Counted from the first letter of the stretch, positions 1 through 4,907 are shown. The stretch is DNA of 5,755 nucleotides from JACRPI01 sp041671005 (GCA_041671005.1 JBAZCJ010000093.1:1-5755); one strand, 5' to 3'. Notes: generated by a model not told the origin, from the letters alone. Program-made: numbers and translations.

Positions 1-83
1 GCATCAACTTTATGAGAAGGAATTAATGTAATTCCTAAAATAAATAGGAGGGAAATAAAAAATAGATTTGATAATTTTTTCAT
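1..83 (-). CDS. Secreted Ig-like protein, N-terminal fragment (runs off left edge)
   Basis: Only the first 27 codons lie in the window; the gene continues past position 1. They encode a signal peptide: a Lys-Lys n-region, a Phe/Leu/Ile-rich core and the polar end SHKVDA, which suits signal peptidase I cleavage. The DNA is identical to the start of the complete gene at 280-891, so this is taken to be a third member of the same Ig-like family, the product of a recent tandem duplication. The start is the ATG at 83-81, the same start as in the complete copy. An extended -10 element lies 30 bp upstream. No Shine-Dalgarno is visible. Whether the rest of the gene is intact, and whether it carries the same Ig domain, cannot be seen here. 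Confidence 0.75.
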   Translation of the reverse strand, partial: MKKLSNLFFISLLFILGITLIPSHKVD

Positions 84-116
84 ATTAGATAAATAATAAT
101 TTATATTAATTAATTA
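1..116. repeat. Direct repeat copy A (116 bp, identical to 809-924)
   Basis: Positions 1-116 match 809-924 without a mismatch. The match covers the signal-peptide codons and 33 bp of upstream leader. It breaks at 117, where copy B has one extra ATTA unit in the run of TTAATTAATTA. It may extend left beyond the window. The perfect match in fast-evolving AT-rich leader DNA indicates recent duplication or gene conversion. Confidence 0.95.
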
Positions 117-121
117 TATCA
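113..121 (-). promoter_or_regulatory. Extended -10 promoter of the partial Ig-like gene
   Basis: The minus strand reads TGATATAAT here, a perfect TGN-TATAAT extended -10. Transcription would start near 106 and give a leader of about 23 nt before the ATG at 83. No good -35 lies 16-18 bp upstream, as is usual for extended -10 promoters. A second TATAAT on the same strand (139-134) is a weaker alternative. The element is conserved in kind, though not in exact sequence or spacing, at the two other Ig-like genes. Confidence 0.5.
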
Positions 122-279
122 TAATAAAGTTAAATTATACACAAAGTTAAAAACTTCTTAAAACAAATCCAAGATTAAACACTATTGTGTTTTAACATTA
201 TATAATTTTAAAATACACAAAAGTATGGCTTAAAATGTAATTTAGAAAAATATTTACAGAAGTAAAAATAATTTTATAA

Positions 280-891
280 TTAATTACAACTTATACTTGA
301 ATCCACTGTAATATCTGAATTAGAAGGGGTAACACAATAGTTAGTAGATGAATAGTACATACCACTAGAATCCTGAGGTCCAGTCTCGTAAAAAGCATAA
401 GGTGAACAAGTTTGCCCTTTTGAAATATAAGCTGTTACATTACCAGTTATAGGATAATCACGAGGACTTTCAAGTGTATATGATATATCAAAAGATTCAT
501 TTTTTTCTGCTGGTAAATCTAAACAGAGGCCATAATCTATACCATTAGGATGACCAGGTAAGTAGAATCCATATGAAACTAAATTTTGATATGAAATATG
601 GTTGCCAACTACTGGATCCGGAGCCGTACATTCAATAGTATAAGTTGTTGTCGATGTTGGATAAACTACAAAACCAGTTGAACTAGAAAGAGCAACAGAT
701 GATCCATTATATGTACAAGAAGTAGCTCCAGATGAACTCCACGTTATTGTTGAAGAACCTCCTTTGTTTATTGTGGAAGGTTTAGCAAATACATTTACAG
801 TTATTGCAGCATCAACTTTATGAGAAGGAATTAATGTAATTCCTAAAATAAATAGGAGGGAAATAAAAAATAGATTTGATAATTTTTTCAT
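280..891 (-). CDS. Secreted Ig-like domain protein, 203 aa
   Basis: No named function is recognised. Residues 1-28 form a signal peptide with a KK n-region, a hydrophobic core at about 7-21 and a VDA-A cleavage context; there is no lipobox, so the product should be secreted or surface-released. Residues 30-90 form a Ser/Thr-rich Ig-like beta-sandwich of the kind common in Parcubacteria, with INKGGSSTITW, then ATSC, ending TTTYTIEC. Cys59 and Cys88 are placed to form a disulfide. Residues 91-203 are an unassigned C-terminal part with four more cysteines, the last one residue before the end (SISCN), which may hold two further disulfides. The domain DNA is nearly identical to the gene at 1882-2361, while the C-terminal parts share only short patches (TG near a later SG-x-YY). 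The gene has its own extended -10 promoter and no Shine-Dalgarno. No strong terminator is seen before the next gene at 83. A role in adhesion or binding is possible but not shown. Confidence 0.85.
   Translation of the reverse strand: MKKLSNLFFISLLFILGITLIPSHKVDAAITVNVFAKPSTINKGGSSTITWSSSGATSCTYNGSSVALSSSTGFVVYPTSTTTYTIECTAPDPVVGNHISYQNLVSYGFYLPGHPNGIDYGLCLDLPAEKNESFDISYTLESPRDYPITGNVTAYISKGQTCSPYAFYETGPQDSSGMYYSSTNYCVTPSNSDITVDSSISCN
671..783. repeat. Ig-domain DNA repeat, copy 1 (113 bp, 2 mismatches to 2141-2253)
   Basis: Collinear with 2141-2253, without gaps. Mismatches are at 699 and 777 only; both change the residue (Ser65/Pro and Ser39/Thr). The gap-free alignment continues left to 634, but 9 of the 20 bases at 651-670 differ. 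Confidence 0.95.
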
Positions 892-924
892 ATTAGATAA
901 ATAATAATTTATATTAATTAATTA
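809..924. repeat. Direct repeat copy B (116 bp, identical to 1-116)
   Basis: Second copy of the 116-bp repeat, 808 bp to the right of the first. It spans the first 28 codons and the leader of the gene at 280-891. To the right, the sequences keep the -10 element but otherwise diverge. Confidence 0.95.
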
Positions 925-933
925 ATTATAACA
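925..933 (-). promoter_or_regulatory. Extended -10 promoter of the 203-aa Ig-like gene
   Basis: The minus strand reads TGTTATAAT, a perfect TGN-TATAAT. It lies 34 bp upstream of the ATG at 891, with a predicted start near 918. No convincing -35 is seen. It lies between the terminator at 963-1000 and the gene, so this gene seems to be transcribed independently of the upstream lipoprotein gene. Confidence 0.55.
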
Positions 934-962
934 TAAATTCTATATCTTTGTATATAAAAACG

Positions 963-1000
963 AAAAATCACCATCCTGCCGAAGTAAAATGATGATTTTT
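963..1000 (-). terminator. Rho-independent terminator of lipoprotein gene 1016-1717
   Basis: Read on the minus strand, a 12-bp stem (1000-989 with 974-963; one G:U pair) closes a 14-nt loop and is followed by TTTTTCGTTTTT. It begins 15 nt after the stop codon. The one imperfect position pairs as G:U only in the minus-strand transcript; on the plus strand it is a C-A mismatch, which fixes the orientation. Confidence 0.8.
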
Positions 1001-1015
1001 ATTATCACAGATTGT

Positions 1016-1717
1016 TTAATTTAATGGGGTAAAAATGACCTTAATGCTACCCTTTTCTTTAACTTTAGGATCCGCATTTTGTACATCGTACTTAGCAGAC
1101 CTAATTTGAATTAAGTTCACTTCTTCCAATTCTGTAGACTCCCCTGCCATATTTAAGATTGCAGGAGTTTTTGTCTCATCAATTGACCATAGATAACCAG
1201 GACCATCCCCGATTATTTTCTTTGCCACATCATCGTAGATAGTATAGCTACCATCTGGTGAAAATGAGTAAATTTGTTGGGTTTCTCCTTTTACTCCCCA
1301 TAACTTGTATCGGGACCAAGACCCATCTAAGTCTTTGATAAGCAAAGAATCTACTTTCCACTTCGTCTGAACGAAGTACCATGATAAACTTTTTTCAAAA
1401 GTTGCCTTGATCTTGTAATCATCTGCAATACTTTTTGATACATTATAGCTATCTGATGTTAATGGCACATCATTTCCATTTACAGAAATGATACTAGGAT
1501 TTTTGAATCCAAAATCCGGAATCAATGAAACACTAGCATTTGAGCCTTTCACATATTGAGCCGTAGAAGGACTAATCTTACCATTTTCAGCAATTGCTGA
1601 AACAGTATATTTAGTAGGGGCAGGAATTGGTGGGTTATCCACCAGCTCGTCTTTACACCCTATAAATAAAACAAGGATGAAAAGAAAAGCTCCATAAAGA
1701 AAGTTTTTCTTTTTCAT
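1016..1717 (-). CDS. Lipoprotein with InlB-B-like repeat domain and conserved WY/KWK domain, 233 aa
   Basis: No named function is recognised. Residues 1-21 form a lipoprotein signal peptide (MKKKN, a hydrophobic core, then LFIG-C) with Cys21 as the lipidated residue; CKDE follows. After a short Pro-rich linker (29-35), residues of about 37-110 resemble the divergent InlB B-repeat fold: YTVSAIAENGKISP, a central LIPDFGFK, a closing YKIKATF. Residues of about 111-205 form a second domain with WYFVQTKWKVDSLLI, WSRYKLWG, a Phe-Ser-Pro-Asp-Gly-Ser-Tyr strand and WSIDETKTPAILN. That pattern suggests a small lipocalin-like beta-barrel, by inference only. The paralogue at 2510-3172 has the same two-domain layout, with the second domain better conserved. 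The gene has its own TTGACA promoter (1788-1760) and terminator (1000-963). No Shine-Dalgarno precedes the ATG. The style recalls Bacteroidota surface lipoproteins, so horizontal transfer is possible. Confidence 0.85.
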   Translation of the reverse strand: MKKKNFLYGAFLFILVLFIGCKDELVDNPPIPAPTKYTVSAIAENGKISPSTAQYVKGSNASVSLIPDFGFKNPSIISVNGNDVPLTSDSYNVSKSIADDYKIKATFEKSLSWYFVQTKWKVDSLLIKDLDGSWSRYKLWGVKGETQQIYSFSPDGSYTIYDDVAKKIIGDGPGYLWSIDETKTPAILNMAGESTELEEVNLIQIRSAKYDVQNADPKVKEKGSIKVIFTPLN

Positions 1718-1759
1718 GTTATTTATTTAAGATTATTTTTATAATAAAACTTCATATAT

Positions 1760-1788
1760 ATTATCTGACTTATTTTGGCGTGTGTCAA
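1760..1788 (-). promoter_or_regulatory. Sigma70-type promoter of lipoprotein gene 1016-1717
   Basis: On the minus strand: TTGACA (1788-1783), a 17-bp spacer, GATAAT (1765-1760). The -35 is perfect and the -10 matches 5 of 6. The predicted start near 1753 gives a leader of about 36 nt. The 11 bp around the -35 (CTATTGACACA) also occur at the promoter of the paralogous lipoprotein gene (3246-3218). Confidence 0.8.
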
Positions 1789-1815
1789 TAGACGCTTGTG
1801 GATAAGTCTTAATTT

Positions 1816-1862
1816 TAATGAATTTAGAGCCAAAAGCTTCGCTTTTGGCTCTAAATTCATTA
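1816..1862. other. Perfect 22-bp inverted repeat (strong hairpin) between genes
   Basis: Arms 1816-1837 and 1841-1862 pair without a mismatch around the 3-nt loop TTC; the inner stem reads GAGCCAAAAGC/GCTTTTGGCTC. It lies 19 nt after the stop codon of the Ig-like gene at 1882-2361 and 27 bp before the -35 of the next lipoprotein gene. That is the place of a terminator, but the minus-strand transcript continues with AAAATTAAG instead of a U-run. It may act as a 3'-end stabilising or insulating hairpin, or be an inserted palindromic element. Confidence 0.85.
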
Positions 1863-1881
1863 TTTTACACAGAAAATATTA

Positions 1882-2361
1882 TTATTTACATAGAGACGGG
1901 TCATTCTTCGAGGTTATACCTGCCACATTTGTTTTACTTGGATTATCACTATCATTTGATCCTGAAATTATGTAATACACTCCAGATGCTCCTTGAACAA
2001 GAGTGCCTGTTTGCCAAGAACCAGCAGATGCGTAGTATTCAGCAGCAACATTCGCATAATTACAAGGTGATAGTTGGTAGTAAACCATACCATTAGTACA
2101 ACGAATAGTATAAGTTGTTGTTGTGTCTGGAGTGACTTCAAAACCAGTTGAACTAGAAAGAGCAACAGGTGATCCATTATATGTACAAGAAGTAGCTCCA
2201 GATGAACTCCACGTTATTGTTGAAGAACCTCCTTTGTTTATTGTGGTAGGTTTGGCTGTTACACTTACAGTTACAGCAGATGCCTCTACTTTAAATAAAT
2301 AAATAAATAAAACTGAAATAAATAAAACTGAAATAAAAAATAAATTAGATATTTTTTTCAT
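1882..2361 (-). CDS. Secreted Ig-like domain protein, 159 aa
   Basis: Paralogue of the 203-aa protein at 280-891; function not recognised. Residues 1-29 are a signal peptide whose core contains FISVL twice in a row (9-18) and which ends EASA, a good signal peptidase I site; there is no lipobox. Residues 30-89 are the Ig-like domain with INKGGSSTITW, ATSC (Cys59), and TTTTYTIRC (Cys88). Residue numbering matches the paralogue exactly through Cys88. The C-terminal part (90-159) is 44 residues shorter than in the paralogue and mostly different, with Cys100 and Cys158 as a likely second pair; both proteins end with a Cys one residue from the terminus. The ATG at 2361 is supported by the signal peptide and the alignment with the paralogue. 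No Shine-Dalgarno is seen. The gene lies between two lipoprotein genes and is flanked by the 1816-1862 hairpin and the 2457-2487 terminator. Confidence 0.85.
   Translation of the reverse strand: MKKISNLFFISVLFISVLFIYLFKVEASAVTVSVTAKPTTINKGGSSTITWSSSGATSCTYNGSPVALSSSTGFEVTPDTTTTYTIRCTNGMVYYQLSPCNYANVAAEYYASAGSWQTGTLVQGASGVYYIISGSNDSDNPSKTNVAGITSKNDPSLCK
2141..2253. repeat. Ig-domain DNA repeat, copy 2 (113 bp, 2 mismatches to 671-783)
   Basis: Second copy of the Ig-domain segment, encoding about residues 37-73 of the 159-aa protein. Sequence similarity drops sharply on both sides although the reading frames stay homologous. Confidence 0.95.
2293..2330. repeat. Short tandem repeats inside a signal-peptide coding region
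   Basis: Two overlapping repeats. Four AAAT units occupy 2293-2308, and a 15-bp unit AAATAAATAAAACTG is repeated exactly at 2301-2315 and 2316-2330. The 15-bp repeat encodes the doubled FISVL in the hydrophobic core of the 159-aa protein. Loss or gain of a 4-bp unit would shift the frame; loss or gain of a 15-bp unit would change the core length by five residues. Confidence 0.9.
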
Positions 2362-2401
2362 ATTTTTACAACTAAGTAAATAATAATTTATACACTAGTT
2401 A

Positions 2402-2410
2402 ATAATATCA
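2402..2410 (-). promoter_or_regulatory. Probable extended -10 promoter of the 159-aa Ig-like gene
   Basis: The minus strand reads TGATATTAT (TGN plus a 5/6 match to TATAAT), 41 bp upstream of the ATG at 2361, with a predicted start near 2395. It is followed by TATAAATTATTATTTA (2392-2377), a 16-nt block also present in the leaders of the other two Ig-like genes (105-90 and 913-898). TATAAA at 2392-2387 is an alternative -10. Confidence 0.4.
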
Positions 2411-2456
2411 CAGATTTATAATTACAACCATTGGTAAATTGATTTACAAAACGAAC

Positions 2457-2487
2457 AAAACCACCAATTGTAATAATTAGTGGTTTT
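2457..2487 (-). terminator. Rho-independent terminator of lipoprotein gene 2510-3172
   Basis: On the minus strand, 12 bp pair (2487-2476 with 2468-2457; one G:U) around a 7-nt loop, followed by TGTTCGTTTT. It starts 22 nt after the stop codon. Stem length, A-rich lead-in and broken U-run resemble the terminator of the paralogous lipoprotein gene at 963-1000. Confidence 0.75.
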
Positions 2488-2509
2488 ATCTTATTTTACC
2501 TGAATGTGC

Positions 2510-3172
2510 TTATTTTAGATGGCTAAATTTTTCCTTGATTTGTCCATCATTTTTCAAAGTAGTGTCATCATACACATCATCTTTGGAAATATTTAAAGAA
2601 TCATTGTCAAGTTTGTCAATTTTCCAGATTGTACCTCCCCAATTAAGAGTAGCAGGTTTCTTGGTCTCATCAATTGACCAATCACCATCACCTTTTAATT
2701 CACCGTTGATATATGAATTATATCTCTTATTAGACAAAAACACATCTAAAAATTGATTTTCTCCCGACTTCCCCCAGAGTTGATAATGACTCCAAGTCCC
2801 GTTTTGTTCTCTAATCAAAAGAGAATCTTGTTTCCATTTTCCTTGCTCAATATACCAATCCAAGGTTTTTTTGCAGAAAATTTCAACTTTATAATCATCA
2901 TTAACGTTTACAAAATTATATGTATTTTTATCCCAAATAATTTTTTCACCGTTTATGATTAAATAATCAACCTTAAGTCCTAAATCAGGAATTAAGTAGA
3001 GGATGAAATCATCCCCCTCTGAGACTTCTTTCATTAGTGGATTTGCAGTTCCGCCTGAAGTTGATACAACTTCAATCTTGTACTTTTTATTATCCAATCC
3101 AAGAAAATCACAAGATGTTGCTACAACAAACAGAATGGTTGCTAAAGACAAAGTAATCAGAATCTTTTTCAT
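2510..3172 (-). CDS. Lipoprotein paralogue with InlB-B-like and WY/KWK domains, 220 aa
   Basis: Function not recognised. From the chosen start the signal peptide is MKKILITL, a hydrophobic core, then VATS-C with Cys21, the same Cys position as in the paralogue at 1016-1717. An in-frame ATG at 3199 would add nine polar residues before the KK and leave only about a 12-nt leader from the predicted transcript start; the 3172 start gives about 39 nt and a normal signal peptide, so it is preferred. After Cys21 come an InlB-B-repeat-like domain (KYKIEVVSTSGG, LIPDLGLK, DDYKVEIF) and a second domain with LDWYIEQGKWKQDSLLI, WSHYQLWG, GDGDWSIDETKKPATLNW. The second domain shares long blocks with the paralogue; the first is more diverged, and overall identity is roughly 40% by eye. 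This is the first gene of the minus-strand cluster, facing nusA. It has its own promoter and terminator, and no Shine-Dalgarno. Confidence 0.85.
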   Translation of the reverse strand: MKKILITLSLATILFVVATSCDFLGLDNKKYKIEVVSTSGGTANPLMKEVSEGDDFILYLIPDLGLKVDYLIINGEKIIWDKNTYNFVNVNDDYKVEIFCKKTLDWYIEQGKWKQDSLLIREQNGTWSHYQLWGKSGENQFLDVFLSNKRYNSYINGELKGDGDWSIDETKKPATLNWGGTIWKIDKLDNDSLNISKDDVYDDTTLKNDGQIKEKFSHLK

Positions 3173-3217
3173 AATATTTGTTTTTATGTTTATGTTCATT
3201 TATTATTCTTCTTCTAT

Positions 3218-3246
3218 ATTATTAAACTTAATTTCGATTGTGTCAA
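3218..3246 (-). promoter_or_regulatory. Sigma70-type promoter of lipoprotein gene 2510-3172
   Basis: On the minus strand: TTGACA (3246-3241), a 17-bp spacer, AATAAT (3223-3218). The -35 is perfect and the -10 matches 5 of 6. It shares CTATTGACACA with the promoter at 1788-1760. The predicted start near 3211 favours the ATG at 3172 over the one at 3199. Confidence 0.8.
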
Positions 3247-3438
3247 TAGCAAGGGATTAATAATTATTGTTCTATTCATTTAAGCTAAATACTAAAGATA
3301 TTTATTCCTACTCCCACTTTTTCATAGTTTTTATCGTACAAAATCATCTTTTTTAAAGATATATAATATAGAGACATTCCGTATTTTATTGAGTAACATA
3401 TAAATCAAAAACACAATAACAAAAAGTAGGTGTGGGAG
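3247..3438. other. Divergent intergenic stretch without a recognisable gene
   Basis: This is the upstream part of the 423-bp gap between the lipoprotein gene and nusA. I find no open frame with coding character and no tRNA. ACTCCCAC (3310-3317) and GTGGGAGT (3432-3439) are exact inverted copies about 115 bp apart, with CCTAC and GTAGG nearby on the matching sides. TATAAT at 3362-3367 on the plus strand lacks a suitable -35. A small RNA cannot be excluded. Confidence 0.5.
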
Positions 3439-3467
3439 TTGACTAATCAATATTCATAAGGTAGCAT
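3439..3467 (+). promoter_or_regulatory. Probable promoter of the nusA transcript
   Basis: TTGACT (3439-3444), a 17-bp spacer, TAGCAT (3462-3467): 5/6 and 4/6 matches at ideal spacing. The predicted start near 3474 is only a few bases before the hairpin at 3480-3498 and about 150 nt before the nusA ATG. It is the best plus-strand promoter upstream of nusA. Confidence 0.6.
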
Positions 3468-3479
3468 TATATATGTAAG

Positions 3480-3508
3480 GCCTGTCATCGAACCGGGCTT
3501 TTATTTTT
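3480..3508 (+). terminator. Weak terminator-like hairpin in the nusA leader
   Basis: GCCTG (3480-3484) pairs with CGGGC (3494-3498; one G:U) around a 9-nt loop. Outer A-U and G-U pairs with 3477-3479 can extend the stem, and TTTTATTTTT follows (3499-3508). No complete plus-strand gene lies upstream in this window, so the hairpin would act on a transcript that starts at the promoter just before it, or on an unseen small RNA. The short stem and interrupted U-run suggest partial termination. Confidence 0.5.
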
Positions 3509-3531
3509 ACCAAATGTCGTATCTGGTAAAA
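3505..3531 (+). other. Second hairpin in the nusA leader
   Basis: TTTTACCA (3505-3512) and TGGTAAAA (3524-3531) are perfect inverted copies around an 11-nt loop. The left arm overlaps the last U residues of the terminator-like element, so the two structures share bases. Confidence 0.6.
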
Positions 3532-3588
3532 TACAATTTAATAGTAAGTAAAACTTAATAAAAAACGAATTCTAGTTTTATCAATTTT

Positions 3589-3614
3589 TAATTTGTAATT
3601 CTTAATTCGTAATT
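3589..3614. repeat. Short imperfect direct repeat just before nusA
   Basis: TAATTTGTAATT (3589-3600) and TAATTCGTAATT (3603-3614) are two copies of a 12-bp unit with one mismatch, 14 bp apart. They end 8 bp before the nusA start, where a ribosome-binding site would be expected. ACGAATT at 3565-3571 is an inverted copy of AATTCGT at 3604-3610. Confidence 0.6.
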
Positions 3615-3622
3615 ATATATAC

Positions 3623-4801
3623 ATGTTAGACCTTAAAACAATGAAGTCTGCATTAGAGCAACTCGAACAGGAACGAAAAATTCCTCGCGAAAAAATAATT
3701 GACGCAATCGAGCAAGCCCTTGCAGCTGCTTATAAAAAAGATTACGGGAAAAAAGGCCAGATCATCCGTAACAAGATAGACATAGAAACTGGTGTTATGG
3801 AATTTTATCAAGTCAAAATAGTTGTAGATGATTCTCTCGTCCGTATGACAAAAGAAGATGAGGATGAGGAAGAAATAGCAGAAGATGATAATCGTGTTCG
3901 TTTCAATGAAGAACATCACATCCTATTAGAAGACGCAAAAAAAATAAAAAATGGTGTAAAACTTGAAGAAGAAATAATCTTCCCCCTTGAAAATAAAAAT
4001 GATTACGGGCGTATCGCTGCACAGACTGCAAAACAAGTTATTATTCAAAAAATTCGCGAAGCAGAACGCAGTGCAATAGTAGATGAATACGGGAGCAAAG
4101 AAGGAGAAATTGTAAATGGGATTGTTCAGAAAATTGAACGTGGAATAGTTTACATCGACTTCAATCGCGCCACAGGAATAATTTTACCCGAAGAACAAAT
4201 ACCTGGAGAATTCTATAGACATGGAGATAGAATAAAAGCTTATCTTTATTCTGTTGAAGAAACTCCTCGTGGTGTAAATCTAAAACTTTCTCGTACTCAT
4301 CCTCAGCTTATTGAAGGATTATTTGCAATGGAAGCTCCAGAAATAGCATCGGGTGTTGTAGAGATAAAATCCATTGCACGTGAAGCTGGAGCAAGATCAA
4401 AAATTGCAGTCTACTCAAATGATGAACACGTGGATCCAGTTGGTTCATGTGTTGGGCAAAAAGGAGTAAGAGTTTCTACTGTAATGAACGAACTCAATGG
4501 TGAAAAAATAGATATTATTCCATGGTCTGGAGATCCTGCTACATATATAGCAAGTGCAATCTCTCCAGCAAATGTTTTGGATATTCAAGTATTTGAACAA
4601 GAACACAAAGCCTCAATTGAAGTTGCAGTAGACCAACTTTCACTAGCAATTGGTAAGGGAGGACAAAATGTTCGTCTTGCCGCCAAACTTACAGGATGGA
4701 GAATTGATATTAAAGGTATGGAGGCTTCTGCAATCACTAATGGTGAAAATGCAGATGATGATGTTTTGGATGATGGTATTGTTGATGATGGCACAAATTA
4801 G
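3623..4801 (+). CDS. nusA: Transcription termination/antitermination factor NusA, 392 aa
   Basis: NusA binds RNA polymerase near the RNA exit channel and modulates pausing, intrinsic termination and antitermination in the cytoplasm. Domain order fits. The N-terminal polymerase-binding domain (1 to about 135) starts MLDLKTMKSALEQLEQERKI and carries an acidic insert at 78-89. The S1 domain runs from about 161 to 231 (GEIVNGIVQKIERG to VNLKLSRTHP). KH1 has the GQKG loop at 278-281 after DPVGSCVG. KH2 has the GKGG loop at 344-347 followed by QNVRLAAKLTGWRIDI. The protein stops soon after KH2 with an acidic tail (375-392) and lacks the C-terminal repeats of the E. coli protein, as in many short bacterial NusAs. 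The ATG at 3623 is the first after an in-frame stop at 3596-3598; no Shine-Dalgarno precedes it. The usual rimP and infB neighbours are absent; hppA follows 113 bp downstream on the same strand. The leader may attenuate transcription. Confidence 0.97.
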   Translation: MLDLKTMKSALEQLEQERKIPREKIIDAIEQALAAAYKKDYGKKGQIIRNKIDIETGVMEFYQVKIVVDDSLVRMTKEDEDEEEIAEDDNRVRFNEEHHILLEDAKKIKNGVKLEEEIIFPLENKNDYGRIAAQTAKQVIIQKIREAERSAIVDEYGSKEGEIVNGIVQKIERGIVYIDFNRATGIILPEEQIPGEFYRHGDRIKAYLYSVEETPRGVNLKLSRTHPQLIEGLFAMEAPEIASGVVEIKSIAREAGARSKIAVYSNDEHVDPVGSCVGQKGVRVSTVMNELNGEKIDIIPWSGDPATYIASAISPANVLDIQVFEQEHKASIEVAVDQLSLAIGKGGQNVRLAAKLTGWRIDIKGMEASAITNGENADDDVLDDGIVDDGTN

Positions 4802-4812
4802 TGAATAGGTTC

Positions 4813-4907
4813 TAGTTACTAGTGATTAGTAATTGGAACAAAAAATTGAAAATTTTATTAATTAATATTAATTCTACTAGTCCCTAATCACTAGGTACTA
4901 GTAACTA
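4813..4907. repeat. Imperfect inverted repeat filling the nusA-hppA spacer
   Basis: The left arm TAGTTACTAGTGATTAG (4813-4829) pairs with the right arm at 4884-4907, which holds the same sequence inverted plus a 7-base insertion (CTAGGTA-type, a local duplication of the TACTAG motif). All 17 left-arm bases can pair. The 54-bp centre is AT-only-like (TTAATTAATATTAATT). No U-run follows, so it is not a standard terminator. The arms fill most of the 113-bp gap between the nusA stop and the hppA start. Confidence 0.8.

Noticed and set aside
187..223. Possible terminator of the 203-aa Ig-like gene (GTGTTTTAA against TTAAAATACAC)
   Set aside because: The stem is AT-rich with a bulge and the minus-strand transcript has no U-run after it; too weak to call.
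1775..2096. Two plus-strand open frames (1775-1975 and 1818-2096)
   Set aside because: They run antisense through the 22-bp hairpin and the well-supported Ig-like gene, have no recognisable features, and exist because the opposite strand is coding.
1..2361. CRISPR array or phage-like direct repeats
   Set aside because: The repeats are hundreds of bases apart, lie within homologous coding regions and are explained by gene duplication.
1..3199. Bacteroidota as the source organism
   Set aside because: The lipoproteins alone suggest it. NusA style, the missing rimP/infB, the Ig-like motif and the TTGACA/TATAAT promoters argue for Patescibacteria instead.
2535..3260. Plus-strand open frames opposite the lipoprotein gene
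   Set aside because: They are antisense to a gene with a clear lipobox, promoter and terminator and a paralogue conserved at the protein level.
3476..3500. A tRNA T-arm-like GGTTCGAT on the minus strand
   Set aside because: The flanking bases do not form a 5-bp T-stem and no acceptor, D or anticodon arms are found. The same bases form the plus-strand terminator-like hairpin.
3593..3621. TTGTAA-N17-TATATA as a nusA promoter
   Set aside because: The predicted start would fall inside the nusA coding region; the match is expected by chance in AT repeats.
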